A stretch of DNA of 64,000 nucleotides from Chrysaora quinquecirrha (GCA_014526335.1 JACTAT010000038.1:1284582-1348581), one strand, 5' to 3'; shown: positions 12,220-23,491, counted from the first letter of the stretch. Translations and numbers: made by a program. Notes: a model not told the origin generated them from the sequence alone.

Positions 12220-14320
12220 ATGAAGAGGTCACACGTAGAAGAGAACTCAGCTACCAATTATAGCAAGCGAAGAAAAATTGCTTGCGATGTATGTGGGAAA
12301 TAGTTTGACAGAATGTTAAATGTCACATCACATAAGCAAACAGCACATGATATACATCCACCAACAGCAGAACAACATAAATTAGTCGGTGGAGGTAATG
12401 ATATGAACAAGATGGATAAGAAAGCATTAAGGATATAGGCCAAAGAAGAAGATATTAAAGACTGGGCAAGAATCACACAACATGCCATTCGAGAAATTAA
12501 AGAAAAATTGCCAAATCACAAACAGGGGATAAAGCATTATGTCACCTTCCATGTAGAATTTAAAAAGTATGGTGATACACCCACATTCAGAACCACCATG
12601 CAGGCACTTCTATGGTCAGAGTATGACGATTTTGAAGATCATGTAGTTGAAGCTATGAACACACTACGAGATAAGGTTGATGCATTCTTGGAGAATGGAA
12701 GTGGTTGGATATTTACAAGATTTACCAAACTGCAAGTGAAGATGTTTGATTATGAAGCAATCCGTGGTGAAAAGTATTTACAACTACCTACATATATAAA
12801 AAACAAGCAAGTCGTCATCAATATTGAGGACAGAGACGATAAATGCTTCATCTGGGCAATTCTATCTGCCCTACATCCACAAGCAAAACATCCAGAGAGA
12901 GTTACAAAGTATCGTTCATACTTGAATGAACTTAACTGTGAAGGAATGACGTATCCAGTAAAAGCATCAGATAAAAAGATGATTGATACATTTGAAATAA
13001 ACAACAATATTACAATCAACATCGATATGGATGAAGATGGTTCAATTATACCAGTAAGAGTAACTAAAGTTAAACGTGAAAGACAGGTCCTTTTGCTATT
13101 GATAACCAATGCGGATGGTGAGAGTCACTATTGTTGGATAAAGGACTGGGTGGATAGTGCAGAGAAAATGGAAGAAATATCTCTACCACCGAAAGAAGCA
13201 TTTTACAACAAACTCGGCGATTCTGATATCAGTGATGAAGCTTACGAACATGCTCAACAGGTTTGGCAATTCTTTGACTGTCAGACTTTTCAAGGTTATC
13301 ATGAACTCTACTTGAGAACTGATGTGTTGCTGTTGGCTGATATATTCGAATTGTTCAGAGCACAGAGTCTGGAATTCTACAGACTCGATCCTGCACATTA
13401 TCTAACTGCTCCTTCGCTGGCCTGGGATGCGATGCTGAAGATGACTGGTGTGAAGCTGGAATTGCTATCCGAAGAAAAGAAGGACATTCTAATTATGATT
13501 GAAGATGTCATTCGTTCGCTCGATAGCAGTGAAACGTCATGCCAAATCAACAGAAAACAACACGCTGATGTATCTGGATGCAAACAATCTCTATGGATGG
13601 GCAATGTCGCAACCAATGCCATACGGTGGTTTCAAGCAGTTTAAAAAAGAAGAAATTAGAAATACAGACATCCAAGCTTTGCTGACAAGATCGAATGAAG
13701 ATGTTGGTTATATTCTCAAAGTCGATTTGGAATATCCAGCCGAGTTACACCGTCATCATGCAGATCTACCATTGGCGCCGCAAAGATTGCAAGTTCAAGA
13801 AGACATGCTATTAGAACATCAAAAGAAAGCTCTCGAAGAACTTTTCAATGGAAAAAACTTTAAGTCAACACCGAAGCTAATACCAAATCTATTTAACAAA
13901 GAAGAATACCTCATGCATGAAAGAAATTTGAAGCAGTGTTTGGAATTGGGTTTGAAGCTGACAAAAGTTCATGAAATCAGGAAATTCAAACAAAGTCTAT
14001 GGTTGAAAGAATACATTGATTTTAATACCCAGAGGAGAACACATGCAGGAAACAACTTTGAAAAAGATTTGTTCAAGTTGATGAACATTTCCATGTTCGG
14101 GAAGACGATGGAAAAGGTAAGAACTTATCATCACTTTGAAATCTGTACTGATTGAATAGTCTTGAGAAAATGGGTACGAAATCCAAACTTTTACGGAGTG
14201 ATTGAAATCAATGAAGACACGCTTTTGGTTGAGAAAATGATTAGGAAAGTTACACTCAACAAACAAATGTATATTGGTTTCAGCAAATTGGATATTAGCA
14301 AAACATTGATGTATGATTTC
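12220..14320 (+). pseudogene. Polinton protein-primed DNA polymerase B, 5' part (disrupted)
   Basis: This is the replicative polymerase of Polinton/Maverick elements (family B, DNA_pol_B_2 type). The chosen start at 12,220 follows the TATA/Inr and opens a frame with a C2H2-like finger (CDVCGK, then H and H). It is in phase with the long frame from 12,508. An exonuclease-region motif LYLRTDVLLLADIFE lies near 13,310. Motif A, YLDANNLYG, is at 13,571-13,597. The motif B region, KLMNISMFGKT, is near 14,075. Breaks: in-frame TAG at 12,301 and 12,436, a one-base frameshift near 13,517, an in-frame TGA at 14,153, then the hAT insertion at 14,321. The gene resumes at 22,359. Clearly dead. Confidence 0.9.
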
Positions 14321-14567
14321 CAGTGGCGGACTGGCTCAGAATTTTTCACCGGCCATGGAGGACTGAAGTGGGCCCTAGTGGGTGTGGCCTGAAAAATTGG
14401 GGCGTGGTCAAGTATGAATTTCGATGCAATTCGTCGATTCCTTACCAACATAAGACGTGTAGCACTTGCAAAGCAACATTTTCTTTGTTTTGCAAATACA
14501 ATCTAATCGCTACAATTAAAATCATTACAAGAAGTTATAAACTTTTCTGTCCGAATCTGATTTCAGT

Positions 14568-17122
14568 CTACAAAAGTAATTTTGACATCTCTTGAGTACG
14601 GCGAGCCAGACGATCGATAATAATTTCATTGCTCAAACTGTTGAGCAACTCTTTCTCGATACTCATCAGCATCGTGGCTTCCAGCATGTCTTCTTTCATG
14701 GAATTCCTTAAGCGGGTTTTCAAAATCTTTAATTTTGAGAAGGATCTTTCTCAGTTGACTTGCGTGACCAACAAGGTGCATAAGACTTTGTATGCCAGGT
14801 ATAGGTTGTCGTAGGTCCTCTCGTGGAGTCGATATTTTGAACAGTCTCTGCATGCAACCTTTACTTCTTCTGCAACGCTGTTCCTTTCTTCATCTTCAGA
14901 AGCTTCACCTTCAATTGTATACTCTGCGTTAATGCTCCTTTTCAGCTGAGAGTAGTTTTGCGCAAACGATTTTAGCTCATCTCTTAGATTTTCTACGGTG
15001 ATAGATGGCGCCAACGTACAGATGCTAGCTAAAGCTCCTTCGGGAATTCCATGCAGCACAATGTCGTCAAATCTTGCTGGATCTAGACAGGATAAATCGA
15101 TGAACAGGCTTTTATGGGAAGCGAATCGAGATTCTGAGGCTTCAACTACCCTATCCATAATTACATTGTGAGTGTCCACTTTAAATTCCATCTTTGCATC
15201 GAGATTTCTATCTACATCCGCTACCTCGCCTGCCATTATTCTCCTTCTACGGACTCTTCTTTCTTTCAAGTCCGTTTCCACTCGCATTTCTTCAAATTGA
15301 TCTTCAATATAACTGCTCGAGAATTACATCTCTTCAGCTGTTTCGTCCAACCCCTTATTTATCATTTCGGCATATGATCTTGCTGCAGTATAGATGTCAT
15401 CAAACTCTCGAGACTTTCTTTTGAGGTTGAGACTTGCAATCTGCACCATGTTCCATGCTTTCACCATGTCTAACCCCTTTGTTTGTAAGTACTCCGAGAA
15501 AGGTACTGTCTCTTTAAAGATTCTTAGAAAGATGAAAGCGGACAAAATGGTCTGAAATTGCAGGAAAGCGTTCATGATTGCTTTGGCTTCTTCTCTAACT
15601 GTAAGCTCAAAATTTATTGATGTGGAAATGGTAAATAGGCAAATGAGTAGATCCAGAAATGAATTGACTATTGGCTTCTCATACGTTCCAAATATACCTC
15701 GTAGGGCGTTGGACTTGCCTGACCATCTTGTCTCACCGATGAGCTTCAGTCCTCTTGTTTTCTCCGTTCCAATCCTCCCCTCGAGCTGCTTCTGCCAAAC
15801 ATCTGCCCTCTTATATGAAGCTTTGATGAATGTTGCAACCTTTTGCAAGAGATTGAAGAATGAAACGGAAACAATACAGCATTTTGTTGCATCAACAATG
15901 ATTAGATTGAGCACATGTGCATAACACCATATTTGTGCATGTTGGTCTGCTGCTTCTGTAAGCTTTGCTTGCAAGCCATTGTACAAGCCATGACAACTTG
16001 CTGCTCCATCTGTGCTGTCAGAGATGCAGTTCTTAATGTCGATCTCCAGTCTCTCCAGTGACTCCTTCAAGAGGTTAAAAAGCCCTTGTCCACTCCCATC
16101 GTGACTTGGAACGATTGCTAGAAATCTTTCATGAATACAATCGTCAAGAACATAACGTACGACAAAGCTGCATTGATCTTTAGTTGTTATATCTTGTGTC
16201 GTAACCACTTGTATTGAGAAAACTTTCGCACGAGCTACTTCCCCGCTTATTTTCTCCTGCATCATTGATCTTATAATTTCTAGTATGTTATTTATGGTTG
16301 TTTTGCTTATCATTGTGATCAAAGAACCTCTTCCTTTGCTTTTTTCTTTCCCTTTCTTCTTGAGCTTCTCTTTTCGGAGCCTGGATTGCTTTATGACAGT
16401 TTCTAGATGTCTGCTTAGCTTTTCGTCATACTTGGACAGCAATTGGAGAATGGCAACTAAGTTTCCATGATTTTCGGTTTCCCATCTAGCGTGTAGCCTG
16501 CCTCTTCACGGTGACCTCTGAATGCAAGTCCTTGTCTACCCATCGTCTTGATAACCTTGATGATCCTGTCTAATACTTCTCTTCTTTCTTTCACTGCTTT
16601 TCTATGATTCATCTCTGACGTGTTGAGAGCATTGAAAATATGATTATCACTTATTGCTCGAAGGTAATCTTGAACATGTTTGCTATGAGTCTTTGATGCT
16701 TCATGCTCAGTAACGTGTTGACTTACACGGCGAAAATCTTTAAATCCTGTTACAAAATTTGAAGTTGTACATGCTGATCCAACGGGCTCGAAAGCAAGAC
16801 CAACTGTACAGAAAAGGGCTTCCTTTGCCTCTGAATACGATAACCATTGTCTTTTAGCCGTCTCTCTGAATGGCATATTGCGTGAATATATTCTGTAGTC
16901 AAAAGGCACACTCTTTTCTGGTTGCAAGGGATGGACATTAAAAAAGTCTTTTAGTTGGGAACGGTTTGGGCAAGTGAAGAGTGAGGCATTGATGGTTGGC
17001 TGTATTAATTGCTGGTCTTCTTTGGTGTCTTCTGGTAAGGCAGCGCCGATTTCAGGATCGCCAACGGTGGGTAAATCCTTCTCCAAAGTTACGTTAACAG
17101 CAGGACCTTCGTCGACGTAGCT
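14568..17122 (-). pseudogene. hAT transposase, main exon (TTF-type finger, DUF4371-like core, C-terminal dimerisation region)
   Basis: Read from 17,122 down to 14,568. The first frame (to 16,457) carries features of a TTF-type zinc finger, with FRETAKRQWLSYSEAKEALFC, VTGFKDFRRVSQHVTEHEAS and a cysteine pair. The next frame (about 16,487-15,324) is a DUF4371/ZMYM-like catalytic core with CISDSTDGAASCHGLYNGLQ, WCYAHVLNLI and GETRWSGKSNALR. The last part (15,287-14,568) ends in the hAT C-terminal region. Breaks: a frameshift near 16,475, an in-frame TAA near 15,326, an in-frame TGA near 14,755, and a frameshift just after it. The upstream coding part continues at 19,087 beyond the insert. Dead transposase of the enclosing 8-kb element. 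Confidence 0.85.
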
Positions 17123-17521
17123 CTTGAGTTATTCCACTTTTATGCGGTAGAAAATGATGGAGAACTGTCAGTTTCTTAGATGTCAAGCTCTCTCCTCCGC
17201 AGCGGCAGACGCATCGCTTGAATTGTTGTCTACAGAACTGTTCTAAAGATGCATTTGAATGATAAAGGTATTGCTTCTGCAGCTGAAAAATGTGTACCGT
17301 TGCCTCTTATGATTTTGCGATGTTGGAAAGTGAATTACGGCCTTTTTCAAAGGATTCCTTCACTTTTCAATGAATTTTCACATTTTGCAAAATTTTGGCC
17401 CTGACCCCCCAAAGCCCCCCAAAACATAAAGTCATTCCTCCTATTTACAATAAACATCACTTGAGCCTTTTGAGTCTTTCCTTTCTTGAGAAAAACACAA
17501 TTTTAGATTTCTGCTCTTGCT

Positions 17522-17761
17522 CAGACAATCCTCGTCATAAAAATTGGGGACAGTATGTTATAAGTATGTTTTACCTTAAAAACCCCGTCCCATTACAACA
17601 TATTTGGGTAATAAGACCCCCCTCCACCCCCGACTCAATGTTGGGACCACTGCCAACATCGATTTCACCAACATTGAGTCGGGGGGAGGGGGTATGCGTC
17701 TTTAGAGCGAGAATTTTACAAAAGTTTGAAGTGTCCCAGCCTTTTTGGCGAGGATTGTCTG
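17522..17761. mobile_element. MITE-like inverted repeat, CAGACAATCCTCG ends
   Basis: CAGACAATCCTCG at 17,522 is matched by the inverted CGAGGATTGTCTG at 17,749-17,761. The centre holds a C-run and G-run pair around a GACTCAATGTTGG / CCAACATTGAGTC hairpin. A related copy lies at 18,859-19,086, where the right end is cut at the insert boundary. Similar architecture recurs at 24,041, 33,693 and 51,523, suggesting one MITE family, perhaps of Tc1/mariner type. Confidence 0.6.
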
Positions 17762-18858
17762 AATTTTGAGTAATCACAGCAAAACAGAAGGTCAGAAATT
17801 CTGTTATAAACAGTAACGGGAGGGTTGTAAATTTACATAAAACAGTCTGCATTATGTTGTCTGGAGACAAATCTAACTATAAACTGAAATCTTTTCATCA
17901 AAGCTCATAAACTGACTCCACTGTTTAGCAGTGAATTATTACGAAATTGAGAAATGAAACGAATTATGCAGGCATGATGTACTTGCTTTCAAGTGTTGTT
18001 GATCTTCACAACAGAGAACGGAAGAATGCTAAAGTAAGCATAATTGGCATTGTTATTTGATGGACTGCGAAATTGAATAAGGAGCAACCAAGCGGGATGC
18101 CAAGTTCTACAGTTCTCCACACAGTTCTCCCCACAGTTCTCCATCTTCAAATGTAAATATCTCCTCGTTGCTCGAAAGACTGCACTTGTAACTTTGTAAT
18201 TCTGTATTACTTCATGTCTACTTTAAGATTTTCAACAGAGTTCGACTGCCAATGCATGGCAAAGTATATTTCTCACAGTTCTCCACCTGTTTTTAAAGAT
18301 AGGTTTTCACAAGATGTATTGTTTACTTACTACAGAAAGTGGAGAACTGTCAGAAAACGAACTCAGAAGGAATGACAAAAAGGGAAAATTATTTTATAAC
18401 ATGAAATACCCACAGAAATGTATTGTCGGATAGCGAGAAGTATGGGAAAATTATTTGGACTTGAGTTATTCCACTTTTATGCGGTAGAAAATGATGGAGA
18501 ACTGTCAGTTTCTTAGATGGCAAGCTCTCTCCTCCGCAGCGGCAGACGCATCGCTTGAATTGTGGTCTACAGAACGGTCCTAAAGATGCATTTGAATGAT
18601 AAAGGTATTGCTTCCGCAGCTGAAAAATGTGTACCGTTGCCTCTTATGATTTTGCAATGTTGGAAAGTGAATTACGGCCTTTTTCAAAGGATTCCTTCAC
18701 TTTTCAATGAATTTTCACATTTTGCAAAATTTTGGCCCTGACCCCCCAAAGCCCCCCAAAACATAAAGTCATTCCTCCTATTTACAATAAACATCACTTG
18801 AGCCTTTTGAGTCTTTCCATTCTTGAGAAAAACACAATTTTAGATTTCTGCTCTTGCT

Positions 18859-19086
18859 CAGACAATCCTCGTCAAAAATATTGGGGACAGTATGTTATAA
18901 GTATGTTTTACCTTAAAAACCCCGTCCCATTACAACATATTTGGGTAATAAGACCCCCCTCCCCCAGACTCAATGTTGGGACCACTGCCAACATCGATTT
19001 CACCAACATGAGGGGGAGGGGGTATGCGTCTTTAGAGCGAGAATTTTACAAAAGTTTGAAGTGTCCCAGCCTTTTTGGCGAGGATT
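18859..19086. mobile_element. Second copy of the CAATCCTCG MITE, right end truncated
   Basis: This is homologous to 17,522-17,756 and carried by the right-hand direct repeat of the insert. The right terminus stops at GGCGAGGATT, where the 6-bp target repeat begins. The central C-run/G-run hairpin is shortened relative to the first copy. Confidence 0.55.
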
Positions 19087-19297
19087 GTAGCTCATCATTT
19101 CCATTTCAGCACTGTGATCGAGATTCAGATCATAGCCCACTGCAGCGTGTGCCTTCTCAACGAAATCTTCCTTTCCATTCTCTGGTTCATCAATTGTTGT
19201 GCATTTTGGTGACATTGGCTTTTCCACTGGAGCTTCTTCCTGGACCTTTTCCGTTTCTGAACCGTGGATTATCTTTTGCTGTATTACAAAATGCCAA
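19087..19297 (-). pseudogene. hAT transposase, upstream exon piece
   Basis: On the minus strand, a TTTATTTCAG acceptor-like sequence precedes 19,297. The frame reads EKVQEEAPVEKPMSPKC and continues through HSAEMEMMSY to the GTAGCT insertion site at 19,087. It resumes after the 1.96-kb insert at 17,122 with SYVDEGPAVNV. It is acidic and of low complexity, as is usual upstream of the TTF finger. The phase relative to the first exon does not match cleanly, so the splice assignment is tentative. Confidence 0.5.
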
Positions 19298-19366
19298 CTG
19301 AAATAAATACGTTTGTGCCTTGACCTGACAGTAAGGTTATCGCAAAAGTTAAAAGGAATCTTATTA

Positions 19367-21407
19367 GGCTATCTTGAAAACCTGGAATGTGGAATATTGG
19401 AATGGAATATTGGAATATTGGAATGGAATATTGGAATGTCCAAAACTCGTAAATTCGACATTAATTCTTGGTTTGGAGGCAGTTTCGAGAAAATTCGACA
19501 TTCCAATATTCCAATATTCCAATATTCCAATATTCCAATATTCCAGTATTCCAATATTCCAATATTCCATTATTCCAATGAGACTCATAGAATTAGAAGA
19601 TTTACCTGTCTAGACATTAATAAGTGGAATTGGCTACCACAGACGCAACACAAAACCTTTCACAATAGAAGTAAATATTGTAAAACTTTAAGACTTTGTA
19701 AAGGTTTCTGTTTGACCTAGAGTGATTGTTAGATCAGATGATGCTCATCTATACTCTACATCGAGGGGCAATTCACTTCTTGAAAGTATCGTACACCTTT
19801 GCTGGAAGTCCTATTGTTTTCTCGGAAGTCCCTTGATATTCCTTATGTTTTAATGGAAATCCCGTACGCCTTTTTGCAGAGTGAAATGCCCCTCGCTCTA
19901 CATCATCTGATCTAACAATCACTCTAGGTCCAACAAAAACCATCACAACAGTTGGTTCTCCAACGTACCTGTCCTATCTGCACTTTCTCCAATGTTCCAG
20001 CACGTTTTCATGTCATTTTCTGTAATTTCCCGACGTTTACTACAGTTCCCCCACCTTCCAATGCCGTTCTCCGTCGTTCCCCGCCGTTCCCATGCAGCCG
20101 CCGCCGTTATCCCGTTGCTTTTACTTCTTTGCCAATTCGGCTTCGCCAATTTGTATTTGGGTATTAGATCGTGCATTATGTTAGTTTACTAAACTTAACT
20201 TAAAACTTTATTGGGATGCACGTTTGCGAAAGTTATACCCTCGTGTGTGAAGTTCTTCGGCCAAATTAGACTACTTCAAACCATTATCGTATGCATATCA
20301 ATAATGTTCTTTTCGAAAAAATGAAAAGGGCAGCTTTATTTCACCTAAACTGAGTTTTCGCTTAAGCTAGACAGACTGTAGACAATCTTTATACTTTATG
20401 CCTGTTAGAGCCGAGGTTTTAACCGGAGTTAATGCCACCAGGAGAGTTAATGTTGCAGTTCTTATTTAGGGGGGGCTATTAAGTCCCCCCCCCCTGGGAT
20501 GCCTACTCGCTGCCCATCTATTTTATTTCATGGAGTGTGGGTTTACTTCAATGGCAATTCATAGTTTTTCCGCCTATCCATGAAATTGTCATGCAGGATG
20601 ATTCTTTACAAGAATGAATCAAGAGACTTCCGCCTAATTCAACAGCTGATTTCAAGTTAACGCCTTCATCGTTAATTCTTAGTTGACGGCTCGATCTCAA
20701 GTTCGTTTTTCTTGCCGTCATTTATTTTGCCCCTCCCTACCCTCCCTTACTTGTAGCGGTAGAGGTTTGGTTACATGTTACTTCTCCTGATTGTTCTTCC
20801 TTCCTGCCCTTCTACTCTCTGCTTCGTATCTTCCCTTTCCCGCGGCTCTTTCTCCGCGGTGACAGGTGCATTGGCCGGAAACGGTGTTTTCCCGTTTCAA
20901 TCACCGACCGTAAAGGTGTAGTTTTATTTCAGGCAGTTCAAGGGCTAATGCTCTAAACACCCACTTCCTGAGGTTCGGCTCCTGGTTAGTATTAACTCAA
21001 TAAATATAAACTATACTAGTATAAACTTATATCTTCTCATAAAGAAATGAAGTTCTGTTTTGTTCACACCAGACCTCGGGAAGGTTGATAAGACACGACA
21101 TTGACAAATTCAGATTGCATTGTGAAATATTTTGCGGTAGCCGATTCCACTTATTAATGTCTAGACAGGTAAATCTTCTAATTCTATGAGTCTCATTGGA
21201 ATATTGGAATATTGGAATACTGGAATATTGGAATATTGGAATACTGGAATATTGGAATATTGGAATATTGGAATGTCGAATTTTTTCGAAACTGCCTCGA
21301 AACCAAGAATTAATGTCGAATTTACGAGTTTTGGACATTCCAATATTCCATTCCAATATTCCAATATTCCATTCCAATATTCCACATTCCAGGTTTTCAA
21401 GATAGCC
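19367..21407. mobile_element. 2.04-kb foldback element with 9-bp target duplication
   Basis: The ends are inverted copies of GGCTATCTTGAAAACCTGGA. The inverted arms extend about 270-300 bp (19,367-19,650 and 21,120-21,407). The 9-bp sequence ATCTTATTA is repeated directly at 19,358-19,366 and 21,408-21,416. Each arm contains runs of a 10-bp unit (TTCCAATATT or its complement), at 19,497-19,572 and 21,198-21,273, plus shorter runs nearer the ends, so each arm can also fold on itself. It sits in an intron of the hAT gene. The 9-bp duplication and long repeat-rich arms fit a foldback or MULE-like non-autonomous element. Open frames reading NIPIFQYS are the minisatellite translated. Confidence 0.85.
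19716..19928. mobile_element. 213-bp palindromic MITE inside the foldback element
   Basis: CCTAGAGTGATTGTTAGATC at 19,716 is matched by its inverted copy ending at 19,928; the arms extend about 27 bp, with a further inverted block at CTCTACATCGAGGGG / GCCCCTCGCTCTACA. The CTAG at both ends could be a 4-bp target duplication, but CTAG is itself a palindrome, so this is ambiguous. Confidence 0.6.
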
Positions 21408-21707
21408 ATCTTATTATATTATATCTGTGTCTTTAAATTGAATTTATAAGGCTTCTGCTAGTTAGGTGCTAAAAAATAATAAGAGGATTTTCTTGAAGTT
21501 TTGTAATCACCGTCGTACTATGGAGTAGCTTCCTAGCAATCAGTCTCTAGTTAGAAAACGCGCATTATTTTGAACTTTCAGAATTAAAGCACATAATTAA
21601 TTTCAGATATCTATATTAAAGATATACGATAATGTCCACAACCAGATAATCAATTTCAAACCACTTTAATGAGATGCTATCAAAAGTTAGATTTCTTCTC
21701 AGCTTAC

Positions 21708-21956
21708 CAGGAAACCAGTGATTGGTCTTGTTCCTTCTATCTCTTTAGCGAGTTGTTTTAACTTTGCCTTTTTTCTTTTCTGAGAGCCACTTGCTACTCG
21801 AGGTTTTGCAGCCTCATTGCTCTTTGAGACACTGTTTTCCATTACACCTGGCTCTTTCTCACCATCGTTTGACAACGAATCATTCCTTCCTTGAGCATTT
21901 TCTGTCCGTGCTCGTTTCTTTTCCATTCTTTCTTTCCATGCACTTTTGTTTTTCAT
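21708..21956 (-). pseudogene. Probable first exon of the hAT transposase
   Basis: The minus-strand frame starts MKNKSAWKERMEKKRARTEN and is basic, then contains KPRVASGSQKRKKAKLKQL and ITGFL before a consensus donor (CTG|GTAAGC at 21,708). The N-terminal basic segment and position close to the hAT right end fit a first coding exon. The next exon would be at 19,297, across an intron that now holds the foldback element. The function of this segment (nuclear targeting or DNA contact) is inference. Confidence 0.5.
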
Positions 21957-22358
21957 ACTAATGAATCAAGCACAGCCACAGGCAGGTAACTGAGACTACT
22001 CGAGAGTCGAGAACTCATGCCACACACAGGTCTCAAACGGAAACATTTTTATTAGCAGTCAAAAATTTGTTTGTCAAGCATTTATGTCACTCAATTGTTT
22101 TAACTGATGTCCAACTGATGAACACCCAATACGTAACGGAAACCTAGCAGACCCTATATTTGATTTCTATTTATTTACTTCATTGACCTAGCTTATTAAC
22201 AAAGAGAGTTTTTAACATATTGTGAGATGTCCAATATTCGCAAGCGGACATGAAAAGAAAAAATTATTATTTAGCAAAAGGGGCCCTTTTTCAGCAAAAA
22301 GGGGGCCCTTTTACCAGATTTTGAGAGGCCGGTGGGCTGGCGGGCCAGTCCGCCACTA

Positions 22359-22905
22359 ATGATTTCCACTATAACTTTGTAAAACAAAACCTTCCAAATG
22401 CTGAGTTATGCTACATGGACACTGATAGTTTCATCTATGACATACTGATGTCGAAAGAGCAAGTCAATAGAGTATTAAAAGATCACGAAGATGGATTCGA
22501 TTTCAGTAATTACGATAAAGAACATCCAAATTACTCTAAAAGAAACAAAAAAAAAGTTATTGGGAAAATGAAAGACAAGCTTGGTGGGGTGGGAATGAAA
22601 TAATTTGTTAGATTACGATCAAAGATGTATAGCTGCCAAAACGATGATGGAAATACGATCAAAAGAGCAAAAGGAATCAAAAAAGTATGTTGTGAAGAAG
22701 CAAATGAAGCATGAAGATTATGTGAAATGTTTGATGGAAATGAGAGCGGATGCACACACTCAACACAACATTCAATCACACTGTCACACCATATACACTA
22801 CAGAAAGAAAATAGACATCGCTGAATCCCTTTGATGATAAAAGATACATTCTCGATGATTGATTTAGCACGCTGCTATATGGGCATTATTCACTAGAAAG
22901 ATGCT
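22359..22905 (+). pseudogene. Polinton DNA polymerase B, 3' part
   Basis: This continues the frame broken at 14,320. Motif C, YMDTDS, is at 22,412-22,429 and carries the catalytic aspartates. It is followed by DGFDFSNYDKEHPNYS and KKKVIGKMKDKLGG. After an in-frame stop at 22,601 the frame shifts, and later blocks (KKYVVKKQMKHEDYVKCLME at about 22,680-22,740, then FDDKRYILDD and LLYGHYSL) carry the C-terminal region to a stop near 22,905. At least three further breaks are present. Together with 12,220-14,320 nearly the whole polymerase is represented, none of it usable. Confidence 0.88.
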
Positions 22906-22909
22906 GAGA

Positions 22910-23106
22910 AGAAAAAACATTGATTGAACATTTAACTGATTTAACAAATTGTTCAAACATTATCCTAAACTGTTTAACAAACTATTTTAACATTATTCTA
23001 AACTGTTGTAACATTATTCTAAACTGATTAACAAACTGTTGTAACAATATTCTAAACTGTTGCAACAAACTCTTGTAAAGAACTGTTGTAACAAACTGTT
23101 TTAACA
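22910..23106. repeat. Short AT-rich imperfect repeats between convergent Polinton genes
   Basis: Variants of ATTCTAAACTGTTGTAACA and AACAAACTGTTTTAACATTA recur about eight times, with no fixed period. The block lies between the 3' end of the plus-strand polymerase and the 3' end of the minus-strand protease, so it may hold the transcription ends of both. Confidence 0.6.
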
Positions 23107-23489
23107 TTATCTTAAATTGTATCTTCGTTTAACATAGTTGTAAACAAATAAATTGTTATCTAACTTGTTCTGAATGTTGAAATATTTATTAATCAATGAG
23201 TTCATTGAAACGTTTTTTGTTCTATTAATTAGAAAGAATATGCAATGTTGTCCACATGTGGCAGTCTCATAGGATTGAACTTGAACCTTGTTATAAGCAA
23301 GCTTGAAGGGACTTATAAAGTCTAGAAATTCTTTCAACATGGGAGGTTCACCAAACGAATCATAGAAATCCAATCGACCATCATGGGCAATAAAGACAAC
23401 TACCCAGTGGGTTCTTTCCTGAATACGCCATGGAAATAAGGTAGCTTTTCACATCTTGCAAGTAAGTTATTAATTGTTATATCATCCAT
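23107..23489 (-). pseudogene. Polinton adenovirus-type cysteine protease, internally deleted
   Basis: Minus strand. The start is ATG at 23,489 (MDDITINNLLARCEKLPYF). The catalytic histidine region THWVVVFIAHDG lies near 23,400, in another frame. The body has LDFYDSFGEPP (the DFYDSFG block) and the catalytic cysteine in TATCGQHC, ending at 23,107. This is the adenain-like protease that processes capsid proteins in Maverick/Polinton elements. The segment between the N-terminal block and the histidine is shorter than the family norm and out of frame, so there is an internal deletion or frameshift near 23,405-23,430. It converges on the polymerase gene, typical of neighbouring Polinton genes. Confidence 0.85.
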
Positions 23490-23491
23490 AA

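Larger units (their letters stand above)
17123..19086. mobile_element. 1.96-kb insert with ~630-bp terminal direct repeats, splitting a hAT exon
   Basis: Two near-identical direct repeats (17,123-17,756 and 18,460-19,086) flank about 703 bp of unrelated sequence. The 6-bp sequence GTAGCT is repeated at 17,117-17,122 and 19,087-19,092, and the hAT coding sequence is continuous across it. The architecture resembles a miniature LTR element, but the repeat ends are CTTGAG...GGATT rather than TG...CA, and I see no convincing primer-binding site. Each repeat contains a MITE-like inverted-repeat segment. The motif ACAGTTCTCC or its complement occurs at least seven times (near 17,159, 18,107, 18,119, 18,132, 18,277, 18,342 and 18,498). 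Confidence 0.65.
14321..22358. mobile_element. 8.0-kb hAT element inserted in the Polinton polymerase
   Basis: The element starts CAGTGGCGGACTGG and ends with the inverted CCAGTCCGCCACTA. It is flanked by the 8-bp direct repeat ATGATTTC (14,313-14,320 and 22,359-22,366), as expected for hAT. Conceptually removing it makes the polymerase frame continuous across the site. Inside, on the minus strand, are the exons of a hAT transposase pseudogene. The element is enlarged by later insertions: one with terminal direct repeats (17,123-19,086), a foldback element (19,367-21,407) and a small MITE within the foldback. Confidence 0.93.

Noticed and set aside
12750..13109. 119-codon minus-strand frame as a gene
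   Set aside because: It is the antisense shadow of the polymerase coding sequence, which has recognisable motifs on the plus strand.
17123..19086. Standard LTR retrotransposon
   Set aside because: The direct repeats lack TG...CA ends, no tRNA primer site follows the left repeat and the core encodes nothing recognisable.
19364..21449. Open frames rich in NIPIFQYS or EYWNIGIL as silk-like or repeat proteins
   Set aside because: They translate the 10-bp TTCCAATATT minisatellite of the foldback arms and occur on both strands in several frames.
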